A program made the position numbers and the translations under genes. Of a DNA stretch of 8,167 nt, positions 1 through 6,430 are shown piece after piece (the stretch's first letter is position 1; each line of letters starts with the position of its first letter). Where the stretch lies: assembly GCA_011390085.1 (NCBI GenBank), contig JAABTB010000086.1, forward strand, positions 1 through 8,167, read 5' to 3'. A model generated the notes under the pieces. That model was not told the origin of the DNA. It searched no databases and saw nothing but the letters and a program-made list of their open reading frames with translations. Source of the DNA: Desulfobacula sp. (lineage in GTDB: Bacteria > Desulfobacterota > Desulfobacteria > Desulfobacterales > Desulfobacteraceae).

Positions 1-273
1 AAGGAAGAAAAAAAATGTGTCCTGGAAAAATATGATATGAGGGCCAATCACCCTTCCCTTCTGGATGAATGGCGGGATTCCGTGGTCCGGGATTCCGACC
101 GCCAATACACGGCGGTGAACGGCCAAGCCTTTGGCATGAGTCTTTCCACAGGCGAGAATTCATGTCTGGGATGCCATGAAGATAAGGCAAAATTTTGTGA
201 CAGTTGTCATACCTATGCTTCGGTTGATCCCTATTGCTGGGAATGTCACACAAACCCCAAGGAGATAAAATGA
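1..273 (+). CDS. dsrJ: DsrJ, periplasmic triheme cytochrome c subunit of DsrMKJOP (5' end missing)
   Basis: This is the C-terminal 90 codons of the cytochrome subunit of the sulfite-reduction-linked DsrMKJOP membrane complex; the start and the N-terminal membrane anchor or signal lie before the window. The reading frame is open from base 1. Three CXXCH haem-c motifs are visible: CLGCH (163-177), CDSCH (196-210) and CWECH (235-249), matching the triheme count known for DsrJ. A lone cysteine (codon 16-18, context KKCVLEKYDMRANH) sits upstream of the haem motifs, where DsrJ proteins carry a conserved cysteine proposed as an unusual haem ligand. Known of the family: DsrJ faces the periplasm and exchanges electrons within the complex; its physiological partner is not settled. 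It is followed directly by dsrO, whose start overlaps the dsrJ stop codon, and then dsrP, the canonical J-O-P order. Identification rests on haem pattern plus neighbours. Confidence 0.93.
   Translation, partial: KEEKKCVLEKYDMRANHPSLLDEWRDSVVRDSDRQYTAVNGQAFGMSLSTGENSCLGCHEDKAKFCDSCHTYASVDPYCWECHTNPKEIK
259..264 (+). promoter_or_regulatory. Ribosome binding site that fixes the dsrO start
   Basis: AAGGAG lies 5 bases before the ATG at 270 and 8 before the adjacent ATG at 273. It argues against the in-frame ATG at 234, which would add twelve residues ahead of the twin-arginine signal and has no comparable Shine-Dalgarno sequence. The site lies inside the last codons of dsrJ, so dsrO translation is probably coupled to dsrJ. 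Confidence 0.8.
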
Positions 274-1094
274 TGAAAAAAAGCAGAAGAAGCTTTCTTA
301 AAGTAGCGGGTATCGCTGCCATCGGGTTGGGTGCTTCTCCGGCAATGAATTTTGCTTCATCTGACTCCGATGGCACAGCCCTTGCGGTAAAGGGTAAAAA
401 TGAGCAGGCGCTTACCGCTCACCGCTGGGGCATGGTCATTGATACCAACAAAATCACGGAGGAAATTGCGGGAAAAATTACGGAAGTCTGTCATAAAACC
501 CATAATGTTCCGGATTTCAAGCATGATGTAGATCCAGAAAAATTTCCCAAGACCAGACCGGTTAACCACAAACAGGAAATCAAATGGATCTGGGAAGAAG
601 AGTTCCATTATGCCTTCCCTGAAAAAGAAGATGAATATCTGGCTGAAAAATTCCATGATCTTCCTTTTCTTGTCACCTGCAACCATTGTAAGAACGCCCC
701 CTGTGTCCAGGCCTGCCCCACCCAGGCGACCTTTAAACGGGAAGACGGCATCGTCATCATGGACTTCCACCGGTGTATCGGTTGCCGGTTCTGCATGGCA
801 GCCTGTCCCTATGGTTCCAGGAGTTTCAATTTCAGAGATCCGAGACCTTTTATTGCGGAAACCCATCCGGATTTCCCCACCCGCAGCAAAGGGGTTGTGG
901 AAAAATGCAATTTATGCGCCGAGCAACTGGCCAAAGGTGAGCTGCCCCATTGTGTGCAAGTCAGTGAAGGCGCCATTGTGGTCGGTGATCTGGAAGACCC
1001 TGAATCCGATATCCGGATTTTGCTGAAGGAGCATTATACCATCCGGCGGAACCAGTCCCTGGGCACGGAACCATCTGTTTACTATATCGTATAA
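270..1094 (+). CDS. dsrO: DsrO, Tat-exported periplasmic iron-sulfur subunit of DsrMKJOP
   Basis: This is the ferredoxin-like electron-transfer subunit (274 residues) on the periplasmic face of DsrMKJOP, expected to pass electrons between DsrJ and DsrP. The N-terminus MMKKSRRSFLK is a twin-arginine (Tat) signal followed by a hydrophobic stretch, so the protein should be exported folded with its clusters. Cysteine motifs in order are: a lone Cys in EVCHKTHNVP; CX2CX4CX3CP (CNHCKNAPCVQACP); CX2CX2CX3CP (CIGCRFCMAACP); and CNLC followed 11 residues later by a third Cys in PHCVQVSEG. That gives 12 cysteines in all. Compared with four-cluster NrfC-type proteins, the first CX2CX2C and the last cysteine are absent, consistent with three [4Fe-4S] clusters. 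The start at 270 was chosen because it begins right at the Tat motif, has a good ribosome binding site, and overlaps the dsrJ stop as ATGA. The C-terminal GTEPSVYYIV ending is DsrO-like. dsrP follows 11 bases later. Confidence 0.95.
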   Translation: MMKKSRRSFLKVAGIAAIGLGASPAMNFASSDSDGTALAVKGKNEQALTAHRWGMVIDTNKITEEIAGKITEVCHKTHNVPDFKHDVDPEKFPKTRPVNHKQEIKWIWEEEFHYAFPEKEDEYLAEKFHDLPFLVTCNHCKNAPCVQACPTQATFKREDGIVIMDFHRCIGCRFCMAACPYGSRSFNFRDPRPFIAETHPDFPTRSKGVVEKCNLCAEQLAKGELPHCVQVSEGAIVVGDLEDPESDIRILLKEHYTIRRNQSLGTEPSVYYIV

Positions 1095-1105
1095 GAGGAG
1101 CGACC

Positions 1106-2263
1106 ATGCTTGAAATAGCTATTAAAGGAAGTAAAAATTACTGGTCATGGATAATCTTTCTGCTCCTTGTCATGGGAGCGGGATTCATCGTCTATGTCGA
1201 CCAGTTCCTGAACGGTTTGATGATCACCGGCATGAGCCGGGATGTGTCCTGGGGATTTTATATTGCCAATTTCACCTTTCTTGTGGGAGTTGCCGCAGGA
1301 GGGGTCATGGTGGTCATCCCCTATTATCTTCACAATTATGAAAAATTTCACAGGATCACCATATTAGGCGAATTTCTTGCTGTTGCCGCCCTTGTCATGT
1401 GTCTTCTTTTCATCATCGTGGATTTAGGCCAACCCACAAGGGCGCTGAACGTTTTATTATATCCCTCCCCCAAGTCCATGCTGTTCTATGATATGCTGGT
1501 GCTTAACGGCTATCTTTTTCTGAACATCGTCATTGGGTGGAAGGTGTTGGAAGCGGAAAGAAACCAGGTGGAACCGCCCTTCTGGACAAAGCCCCTGATT
1601 TATCTTTCCATTCCCTTTGCCATCGGTATCCATACGGTAACCGCCTATCTTTACTGCGGTCTTCCCGGACGCGGATACTGGCTCACCGCCATCCTGGCAC
1701 CACGGTTCCTGGCATCGGCCTTTGCAGCCGGACCGGCCTTTCTGATTATCCTGTGTTATCTGATCAGAAAATTCACCAAATTTGATCCGGGCTGGGAAGC
1801 CATGCAGACTCTGGCCAAAATTGTCTGTTGGGCCATTATCGCCAACCTGTTTTTCTTTTTATGTGAAGTTTTTACCGTCTATTACTCCAATATTCCAGGC
1901 CACAAGGCCCATCTGACGTATCTTTTGTTCGGATACCACGGATATAATGCCCTGGTGCCCTGGATGTGGACCGGTTTGATTCTGATGTTTACAGGTGCAA
2001 TTTTTCTTGTCATCCCTCAGCTTAGAAACAATAAGACCCTGTTACCCTTTACCTGCGCCATGATTTTTTTCGGTGCCTGGATTGATAAGGGGCTTGGGAT
2101 GATATCCGGAGGGTTTGTCCCCTCCCCCCTGCATCATGTAACGGAATATGCGCCGACAAAACCGGAGATCATGATCACCCTGGCCGTTTACGCTACAGGC
2201 TTCCTGGTCCTGACCATTCTCTATAAACTGGCAACCCAGGTAAAAGAAGAAGTGCGCGGCTAA
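1106..2263 (+). CDS. dsrP: DsrP, NrfD/PsrC-family integral membrane subunit of DsrMKJOP
   Basis: This is the 385-residue membrane subunit of the Dsr complex, thought to exchange electrons between the menaquinone pool and the periplasmic DsrO/DsrJ module. By eye the protein has about ten hydrophobic segments. The first is near residues 13-33 (WSWIIFLLLVMGAGFIVYVD), followed by the small-residue-rich second segment (FTFLVGVAAGGVMVVIPYYL), and the last spans roughly the final 30 residues before a basic tail (KEEVRG). This matches the NrfD/PsrC family in length and topology. Its place directly after dsrO, with GAGGAG at 1095-1100 five bases before the ATG, makes DsrP a firm call over other NrfD-like proteins such as HmcC or QrcD. 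The gene ends the dsr operon: a strong intrinsic terminator begins 26 bases after its stop codon. Nothing is truncated or frameshifted. Confidence 0.95.
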   Translation: MLEIAIKGSKNYWSWIIFLLLVMGAGFIVYVDQFLNGLMITGMSRDVSWGFYIANFTFLVGVAAGGVMVVIPYYLHNYEKFHRITILGEFLAVAALVMCLLFIIVDLGQPTRALNVLLYPSPKSMLFYDMLVLNGYLFLNIVIGWKVLEAERNQVEPPFWTKPLIYLSIPFAIGIHTVTAYLYCGLPGRGYWLTAILAPRFLASAFAAGPAFLIILCYLIRKFTKFDPGWEAMQTLAKIVCWAIIANLFFFLCEVFTVYYSNIPGHKAHLTYLLFGYHGYNALVPWMWTGLILMFTGAIFLVIPQLRNNKTLLPFTCAMIFFGAWIDKGLGMISGGFVPSPLHHVTEYAPTKPEIMITLAVYATGFLVLTILYKLATQVKEEVRG

Positions 2264-2289
2264 GATACCCAAAATCTGATGTTTATTCG

Positions 2290-2323
2290 GGGGAGTTTCT
2301 GCCATGAAACTCCCCTTTTTTTT
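2290..2323 (+). terminator. Strong intrinsic terminator after dsrP
   Basis: GGGGAGTTTC (2290-2299) pairs perfectly with GAAACTCCCC (2306-2315) to form a 10-bp stem with a six-base loop (TGCCAT), followed directly by eight T residues (2316-2323). This is a textbook Rho-independent terminator for the dsrMKJOP transcript. It also contains an SD-like GGAG and an ATG (2304) in frame with the next gene, so it may limit expression of that gene. Confidence 0.95.
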
Positions 2324-3995
2324 GCAGATCCTGCCCGGTATGATGAAAGATAAGCCATTTAATATTTTTGAAACCTTGGATTCCTTTTTTGAACAGAAAA
2401 AAAATGAATTTCTGGCTGCCTTGTACCGGAAAAATTTTCAAGAGGCTGCCATTATTCATGGGCAGATCTTTGGGTATGCAGCAGAGCACCCGGAATTCAA
2501 CGAAAATACCGAAAAATGCATCCGCCAGATACAGACCGCCCTCAGGAAATACAGAAAGATTCTAATCTCCCAGGGGCCGGCAAGTCTCCGGGAAACCGAA
2601 AAAGGCCTCAAAGGCATTCTGACCGGACGCATCCGGAATATGCACCGGAATATCCGCCATGTGGAATTTGAAGAATGGAAAGCCCGGCTTGACCTGACCC
2701 CTGACCAGGAGAATCTGATCTTCAAAACCGCCATGACCTTCCAGCTCACCTCCGGGTGCAGCAATTTTTGCCGGCGCTGCAATGAATGGGCCCTGCCCGG
2801 TGTCAGGTCCCATTTTTCATATCCTGCCGTGATCCGGATCTTAAACCGGATAAAGGATGCGGCAAATCCCGAAATCTCCCTTTACGGCGCCTCAGACCCC
2901 CTTGACTGGGAAGACAGGGGGAAGGATGTGGCCGACCTCATTGACCAATTGGATGCCATTTCGCTGGAATACAGCATATTGACCAAGGTTCCCAGGGGAA
3001 AAGAATGCTTATTCACCCGCCTGGTCAAAAACCGCTCCAACCTTTCCGTCAGCATCACATCCAAAAACAAGGCCCGCATTCAGGCTATCGAAGAACGTCT
3101 GAATTCTTCTTTCGGCAAACAGCATGATCTCGATGAGCTCCTGATTCCAGCGGGTCTGGATGAAGACTTTGTTACCGTCAAACCGTCCATAACAGACGGA
3201 TACGGGACTGAAATTACACCAGACGGCGCTTTTATCATTATTCCGGCCTTTACAAGCGCCCTATATCCCCAAGGCCACAAAAAAATCCCGATCACCGGGA
3301 AAACGGACTTTTTCCCCCTTAAAAAAACCGGAAGAACCGCCCTTCCGGTGGATTATTTCAAACCCCTGGAAGGATATGATCTTCATCGGAACCATGGTCA
3401 TCTCCCAGTTCTATTAGATGTCCAGGTGGAATCCCTCATTCTTGACAACGGCTCCGACGAACTGACCCCTCCCGGCATGAGAAGTCTGAAGGAATATTTT
3501 TCCATTTTTGATGAAAAGGCCCGTTTGCAAAGGAAGAAACTTGGCCCAACGGTTTTGAGACATTTAAAAAAACAATTCCTTTCAAAGACTTCGTTTAAAG
3601 AACTACCGATCCAAACCCAAACCGTCTATCAAAAAAAAATCACGGGCCATCTGGACCTGTGCAAGCCCCATAAATGTCTGGCGGCTAAATTATTTGCCGT
3701 CTCCTTTTTCCTTGATGCGGTATTAGCCTATCGGATGAAAAATCCGGTCAAGGTCGAAATGATGCGCTTCTTTCTTAAAAATGAAAAAGCATTTCTGTTG
3801 AAGATGGGTCCATGGGCCAAGGAAAGACGCCTTGAAGAGCTGATATCTGATCCTGATACGGATGTTTTTAAGATCCTGAGATGTTATATCATCCGCCTGT
3901 TGGAAGGCGCAGAAACCCATATGGTGGACTCTTTTCTGGCATCCCATCCGGCAGCGTACGACCCCATAGGCGATATATTTATTTGCCGTACATAA
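2304..3995 (+). CDS. Radical SAM protein of unassigned family, downstream of dsrP
   Basis: This is a protein of up to 563 residues with a radical-SAM-type cluster motif: Cys152, Cys144+12 = Cys156 and Cys159 when counted from the ATG at 2304 (CSNFCRRC, spacing CX3CX2C, codons at 2757, 2769 and 2778). A G-A-S-D-P motif at about residues 195-199 sits where such enzymes have their SAM-contacting GGEP-like segment. Next comes a strand/helix pattern (YSILTKVPRGKE, then LSVSITSKNKARIQAIEE) loosely like SplB-type radical SAM domains. Before the motif are about 140 mostly helical, basic residues. The C-terminal 230 residues are unfamiliar and include a CX4C pair (C453, C458). Substrate and product are unknown and I assign none. 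Start choice is uncertain: ATG 2304 has GGAG eight bases upstream but lies in the dsr terminator, whereas ATGs at 2340 and 2343 lie beyond it but lack a visible SD. Convergent with the acyltransferase gene. Confidence 0.8.
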   Translation: MKLPFFLQILPGMMKDKPFNIFETLDSFFEQKKNEFLAALYRKNFQEAAIIHGQIFGYAAEHPEFNENTEKCIRQIQTALRKYRKILISQGPASLRETEKGLKGILTGRIRNMHRNIRHVEFEEWKARLDLTPDQENLIFKTAMTFQLTSGCSNFCRRCNEWALPGVRSHFSYPAVIRILNRIKDAANPEISLYGASDPLDWEDRGKDVADLIDQLDAISLEYSILTKVPRGKECLFTRLVKNRSNLSVSITSKNKARIQAIEERLNSSFGKQHDLDELLIPAGLDEDFVTVKPSITDGYGTEITPDGAFIIIPAFTSALYPQGHKKIPITGKTDFFPLKKTGRTALPVDYFKPLEGYDLHRNHGHLPVLLDVQVESLILDNGSDELTPPGMRSLKEYFSIFDEKARLQRKKLGPTVLRHLKKQFLSKTSFKELPIQTQTVYQKKITGHLDLCKPHKCLAAKLFAVSFFLDAVLAYRMKNPVKVEMMRFFLKNEKAFLLKMGPWAKERRLEELISDPDTDVFKILRCYIIRLLEGAETHMVDSFLASHPAAYDPIGDIFICRT

Positions 3996-4013
3996 AGTAA
4001 TCCGGAGGCAGGC

Positions 4014-4715
4014 TTAACCGGCCGACGGTGAATTCAGGAGCGCCTCTGCCCTGTCATCGACCCTGTTGATTTCCTGATCAATCCTTTGGGAATATGCTTT
4101 CAGATCTGCATCAGGAGGAACCGTCAACGGATCACCCACAACAACGGCTGCGCTGGTAAAGGGATAGGGAAAATGAAATTTGTCCCAGGCCCTTTGGAAT
4201 ATATATTTATGTTTAAAAGCGCCGCCAATGGGGATGATTTTTTTACCGGTCTTCATGGCCATAAAGACGATCCCGGGCTTTGTCCTGAAAATCGGGCCCT
4301 GGGGTCCATCGGCCGCAAGACCCAGATTGTACCCCTGTTTTAATTTTTTGATCATTAGGATAAGGCTTTGGATATTCCGTTCATTGCTGGAGCCCCGGAT
4401 GGCTTCATACCCATATTTTTCAAGAACCGTTGCAAGGATTTCCCCGTCCTTGGAAGGGCTTACTAGGGCGGCCTTATTTTTAAGGTGTTTAAATCCGACA
4501 GTAGGGAAAAAAAGCTTCTGATGCCAGAAAACATATATATAATTATCATGATCATTTATTTTTTCAGCCCCTTGAATTTTAAAATCCAGGGTCGTCATCA
4601 GCAGATTCAAGATATTATAGATATAACGACCATATCTTCGATACTTCCGATATTCCCTTTTTTCTGTGTCCCTCTTCATGCCCGGCAGTTTTCCCCTGTT
4701 AAAATGGCCTATCAT
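4014..4715 (-). CDS. DUF374-type lysophospholipid acyltransferase-like protein
   Basis: This is a 233-residue protein resembling the DUF374 branch of the glycerolipid acyltransferase superfamily, expected to act at the inner membrane on a lipid or lipid A-type acceptor; the true substrate is unknown. Supporting segments are FWHQKLFFP (His65, the candidate catalytic histidine), SPSKDGEILATVLEKYGYEA followed by IRGSS (about residues 86-110), and LAADGPQGPIFRTKPG (about 133-148). These follow the family order of WH, SxSxDGE...RGSS and DGPxGP...KPG. There is no aspartate four residues after the histidine, unlike classic HX4D acyltransferases. The N-terminal 30 residues are very basic and tyrosine-rich, and a moderately hydrophobic stretch follows (YIYNILNLLMTTLDF). 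Start is uncertain: ATG at 4715 is the longest, and ATG at 4679 (MKRDTEKREY) is an alternative; neither has a strong SD. It stands alone, convergent to the radical SAM gene and divergent from rplU. Confidence 0.85.
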   Translation of the reverse strand: MIGHFNRGKLPGMKRDTEKREYRKYRRYGRYIYNILNLLMTTLDFKIQGAEKINDHDNYIYVFWHQKLFFPTVGFKHLKNKAALVSPSKDGEILATVLEKYGYEAIRGSSNERNIQSLILMIKKLKQGYNLGLAADGPQGPIFRTKPGIVFMAMKTGKKIIPIGGAFKHKYIFQRAWDKFHFPYPFTSAAVVVGDPLTVPPDADLKAYSQRIDQEINRVDDRAEALLNSPSAG

Positions 4716-4769
4716 ATCAATCCGATCGGTTTTTTAAAAGCAAAAAGGATTTTCCCGTGATTCTTTATC

Positions 4770-4798
4770 TTGACAAAGAAAGGGAACCAGTATAGTAT
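4770..4798 (+). promoter_or_regulatory. Sigma-70-like promoter for the rplU operon
   Basis: A perfect TTGACA -35 box lies at 4770-4775. Two overlapping -10 candidates follow: TATAGT (4791-4796, better match, 15-base spacer) and TAGTAT (4793-4798, weaker match, 17-base spacer). Transcription would then begin near 4803-4806, giving a leader of roughly 45 bases before rplU. That leader is A/T-rich and I see no ribosomal-protein leader structure in it. The exact start site is inference. Confidence 0.7.
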
Positions 4799-4850
4799 TC
4801 AGAGTTTTTAAAATTGCGAAAGGTCTTGAAATAATAAGGAGAGTTTAAAA

Positions 4851-5162
4851 ATGTACGCAGTTATCAGAACTGGAGGCAAACAATACAAGGTCCAGGAAAA
4901 CCAGACCCTGAAAGTTGAAAAACTGGATGGCACCGAAGGTTCTCAGGTCGAATTTGACGACATTCTCTTGTTTTCAGACGGTGAAACCATCACCATGGGA
5001 AACCCGAAAATTGAAAATGCCTCCGTCAAAGCACATATTCTGGAACAGGCCAAAGACAGAAAAAAAATAATTTTTAAGTATAAACGCCGCAAAGGGTATA
5101 GAAGAATGAAGGGCCACCGGCAGCATTATACTGAGATTAAAATAGATTCCATTGCAGTTTAG
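4851..5162 (+). CDS. rplU: 50S ribosomal protein L21
   Basis: This is a 103-residue structural protein of the large ribosomal subunit that binds 23S rRNA. The whole family layout is present: an N-terminal MYAVIRTGGKQYKV, a middle beta region, and the C-terminal basic signature KYKRRKGYRRMKGHRQHYT followed by EIKI. Length equals the usual value of about 103 residues. The start is supported by ATAAGGAGAG at 4834-4843, with AAGGAG nine bases from the ATG. It is the first gene of the operon, behind the TTGACA promoter, and rpmA begins 18 bases after its TAG stop, the standard bacterial rplU-rpmA pair. Confidence 0.98.
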   Translation: MYAVIRTGGKQYKVQENQTLKVEKLDGTEGSQVEFDDILLFSDGETITMGNPKIENASVKAHILEQAKDRKKIIFKYKRRKGYRRMKGHRQHYTEIKIDSIAV

Positions 5163-5180
5163 TTTATAAGGAGAGATCCC

Positions 5181-5435
5181 ATGGCACATAAAAAAGCAGC
5201 CGGCAGTTCAAAAAACGGCCGCGATTCAAACGGCCAGCGGCGCGGCGTCAAGAAATTCGGCGGAGAACGCGTGACGGCAGGCAATATTCTGGTAAGACAG
5301 GTTGGAACAAAATTACATCCCGGCAACAATGTCGGTATGGGTAGGGACTATACTCTTTTTGCCCTGATTGACGGTGTTGTGACCTTTGAACGAAAAGGCA
5401 GGGACAGAAAAAAAGTTAGTGTTTATGAAGCGTGA
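5181..5435 (+). CDS. rpmA: 50S ribosomal protein L27
   Basis: This is an 84-residue large-subunit protein whose N-terminal tail reaches toward the peptidyl-transferase centre. It begins [20 protein letters not shown], the typical L27 start with no cleavable Firmicutes-type extension, and continues through the core [15 protein letters not shown] and [17 protein letters not shown]. One departure from the usual signature is RQVGT where most L27 proteins have RQRGT. The ribosome binding site ATAAGGAGAG (5166-5175) repeats the one before rplU base for base. Its TGA stop overlaps the GTG start of obgE as GTGA, so the two are probably translationally coupled. Confidence 0.98.
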   Translation: MAHKKAAGSSKNGRDSNGQRRGVKKFGGERVTAGNILVRQVGTKLHPGNNVGMGRDYTLFALIDGVVTFERKGRDRKKVSVYEA

Positions 5436-6427
5436 AATTTGTAGATGAAGCAATTATCACTGTCAGATCCGGTGATGGCGGCCGCGGGTGCTCCAGCTTC
5501 CGGCGGGAACGCTTCATCGAAAGAGGCGGGCCTGATGGTGGAGATGGCGGCGATGGGGGAAGTATCCTCCTTAAAATCGATAAGAGCAAACGAACGCTCT
5601 ACGATTATCGCCGCCTCAGATTGCTCAAGGCCGGGAACGGGCAACCGGGAATGGGCAAGCAGAAACACGGCAAAAACGGTGAAGACTGCATCCTCCTCCT
5701 TCCTGCCGGCACCATCGTTTCCCATGCAGACACGGGCGACATCATTGTTGACCTGACCGATACCCAAGAGGATTACGTACTGGCCCAGGGCGGCATGGGC
5801 GGCCGCGGCAACAAGCGGTTTGCATCTTCCACCAACCGGGCTCCCCGCCACTCGCAACCCGGTATCCCCGGAATGGAATTCAAGCTGAAACTGGAATTGA
5901 AACTTCTGGCCGATGTGGGTCTTGTCGGGCTTCCCAATGCCGGGAAATCAACCCTGATCAGCCATATGAGTTCTGCCCGGCCAAAAATTGCCGACTATCC
6001 GTTTACCACCCTGACCCCGGTCATCGGCATGGTGGAGCCTTCCTTCGGGGAACCCTTTGCCGTGGCAGACATCCCCGGACTCATCGAAGGGGCCCATGAG
6101 GGCATTGGTCTCGGTATCAGCTTTTTAAAACATATTGAACGAACCGGAATTCTTGTTCATCTCATCGACATTTCAGCCGTTGACACGGAAGATCCCTTAA
6201 AATCCTTTCTGTTAATCAACAACGAGCTCTCCAAATACAGTGAAACCCTTGTCAGAAAAAAGCAGATTGTGGTTCTCAACAAGATCGACCTGCCCGATAC
6301 CCTTGAAAAAATTGATGCGTTCACCCTTGCCTTAAAAAATTTCCCCATACTGACTCTGTCTGCCGCAACCGGGAAAGGGGTGAAGGACCTTGTCTCTTTC
6401 TTAGCTTCTGAACTTCATAAAGAGTAA
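5432..6427 (+). CDS. obgE: Obg/CgtA family ribosome-assembly GTPase
   Basis: This is a 331-residue GTPase that acts in late 50S assembly and stress-linked control of growth. The glycine-rich Obg fold covers about residues 1-158 ([49 protein letters not shown]). The G domain follows with G1 GLPNAGKS (166-173), switch [10 protein letters not shown] (188-196), G3 DIPGLIEGA (213-221), G4 NKID (283-286) and G5 SAATGKG (310-316). The protein ends about 15 residues after G5, so it lacks the C-terminal extension found in longer homologues such as the 390-residue E. coli protein. The start is GTG at 5432, overlapping the rpmA stop, with no strong SD of its own, so translation likely depends on coupling. 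nadD starts 3 bases after the stop. No proB lies between obgE and nadD, as it does in some relatives. Confidence 0.97.
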   Translation: MKFVDEAIITVRSGDGGRGCSSFRRERFIERGGPDGGDGGDGGSILLKIDKSKRTLYDYRRLRLLKAGNGQPGMGKQKHGKNGEDCILLLPAGTIVSHADTGDIIVDLTDTQEDYVLAQGGMGGRGNKRFASSTNRAPRHSQPGIPGMEFKLKLELKLLADVGLVGLPNAGKSTLISHMSSARPKIADYPFTTLTPVIGMVEPSFGEPFAVADIPGLIEGAHEGIGLGISFLKHIERTGILVHLIDISAVDTEDPLKSFLLINNELSKYSETLVRKKQIVVLNKIDLPDTLEKIDAFTLALKNFPILTLSAATGKGVKDLVSFLASELHKE

Positions 6428-6430
6428 GCC

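Noticed and set aside
234..269. Upstream ATG that would extend dsrO by twelve residues
   Set aside because: It lies inside the third haem motif region of dsrJ, lacks a ribosome binding site, and would put extra residues before the Tat motif.
357..866. Open frame of 169 codons on the minus strand within dsrO
   Set aside because: It lies fully antisense to a well-supported dsrO with intact cysteine motifs, and its translation shows no recognisable domain.
2109..2130. GGAGGG ... CCCTCC hairpin near the end of dsrP
   Set aside because: It is inside the conserved coding sequence with no T-tract; the real terminator lies at 2290-2323.
4086..4521. Plus-strand open frames opposite the acyltransferase gene
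   Set aside because: The minus-strand frame carries the DUF374-like motifs; the plus-strand translations look like random antisense sequence.
4716..4850. Possible divergent promoter for the acyltransferase gene (TATACT read on the minus strand)
   Set aside because: No convincing -35 box at proper spacing; the same bases are explained by the -10 of the rplU promoter.
4803..4850. Possible ribosomal-protein leader regulating rplU
   Set aside because: The leader is only about 45 bases, A/T-rich, and shows no stable stem-loop by eye.
5423..5857. Open frame of 144 codons on the minus strand over the start of obgE
   Set aside because: It is a shadow of the glycine-rich, GC-rich Obg N-terminal domain, with no domain or start signal of its own.
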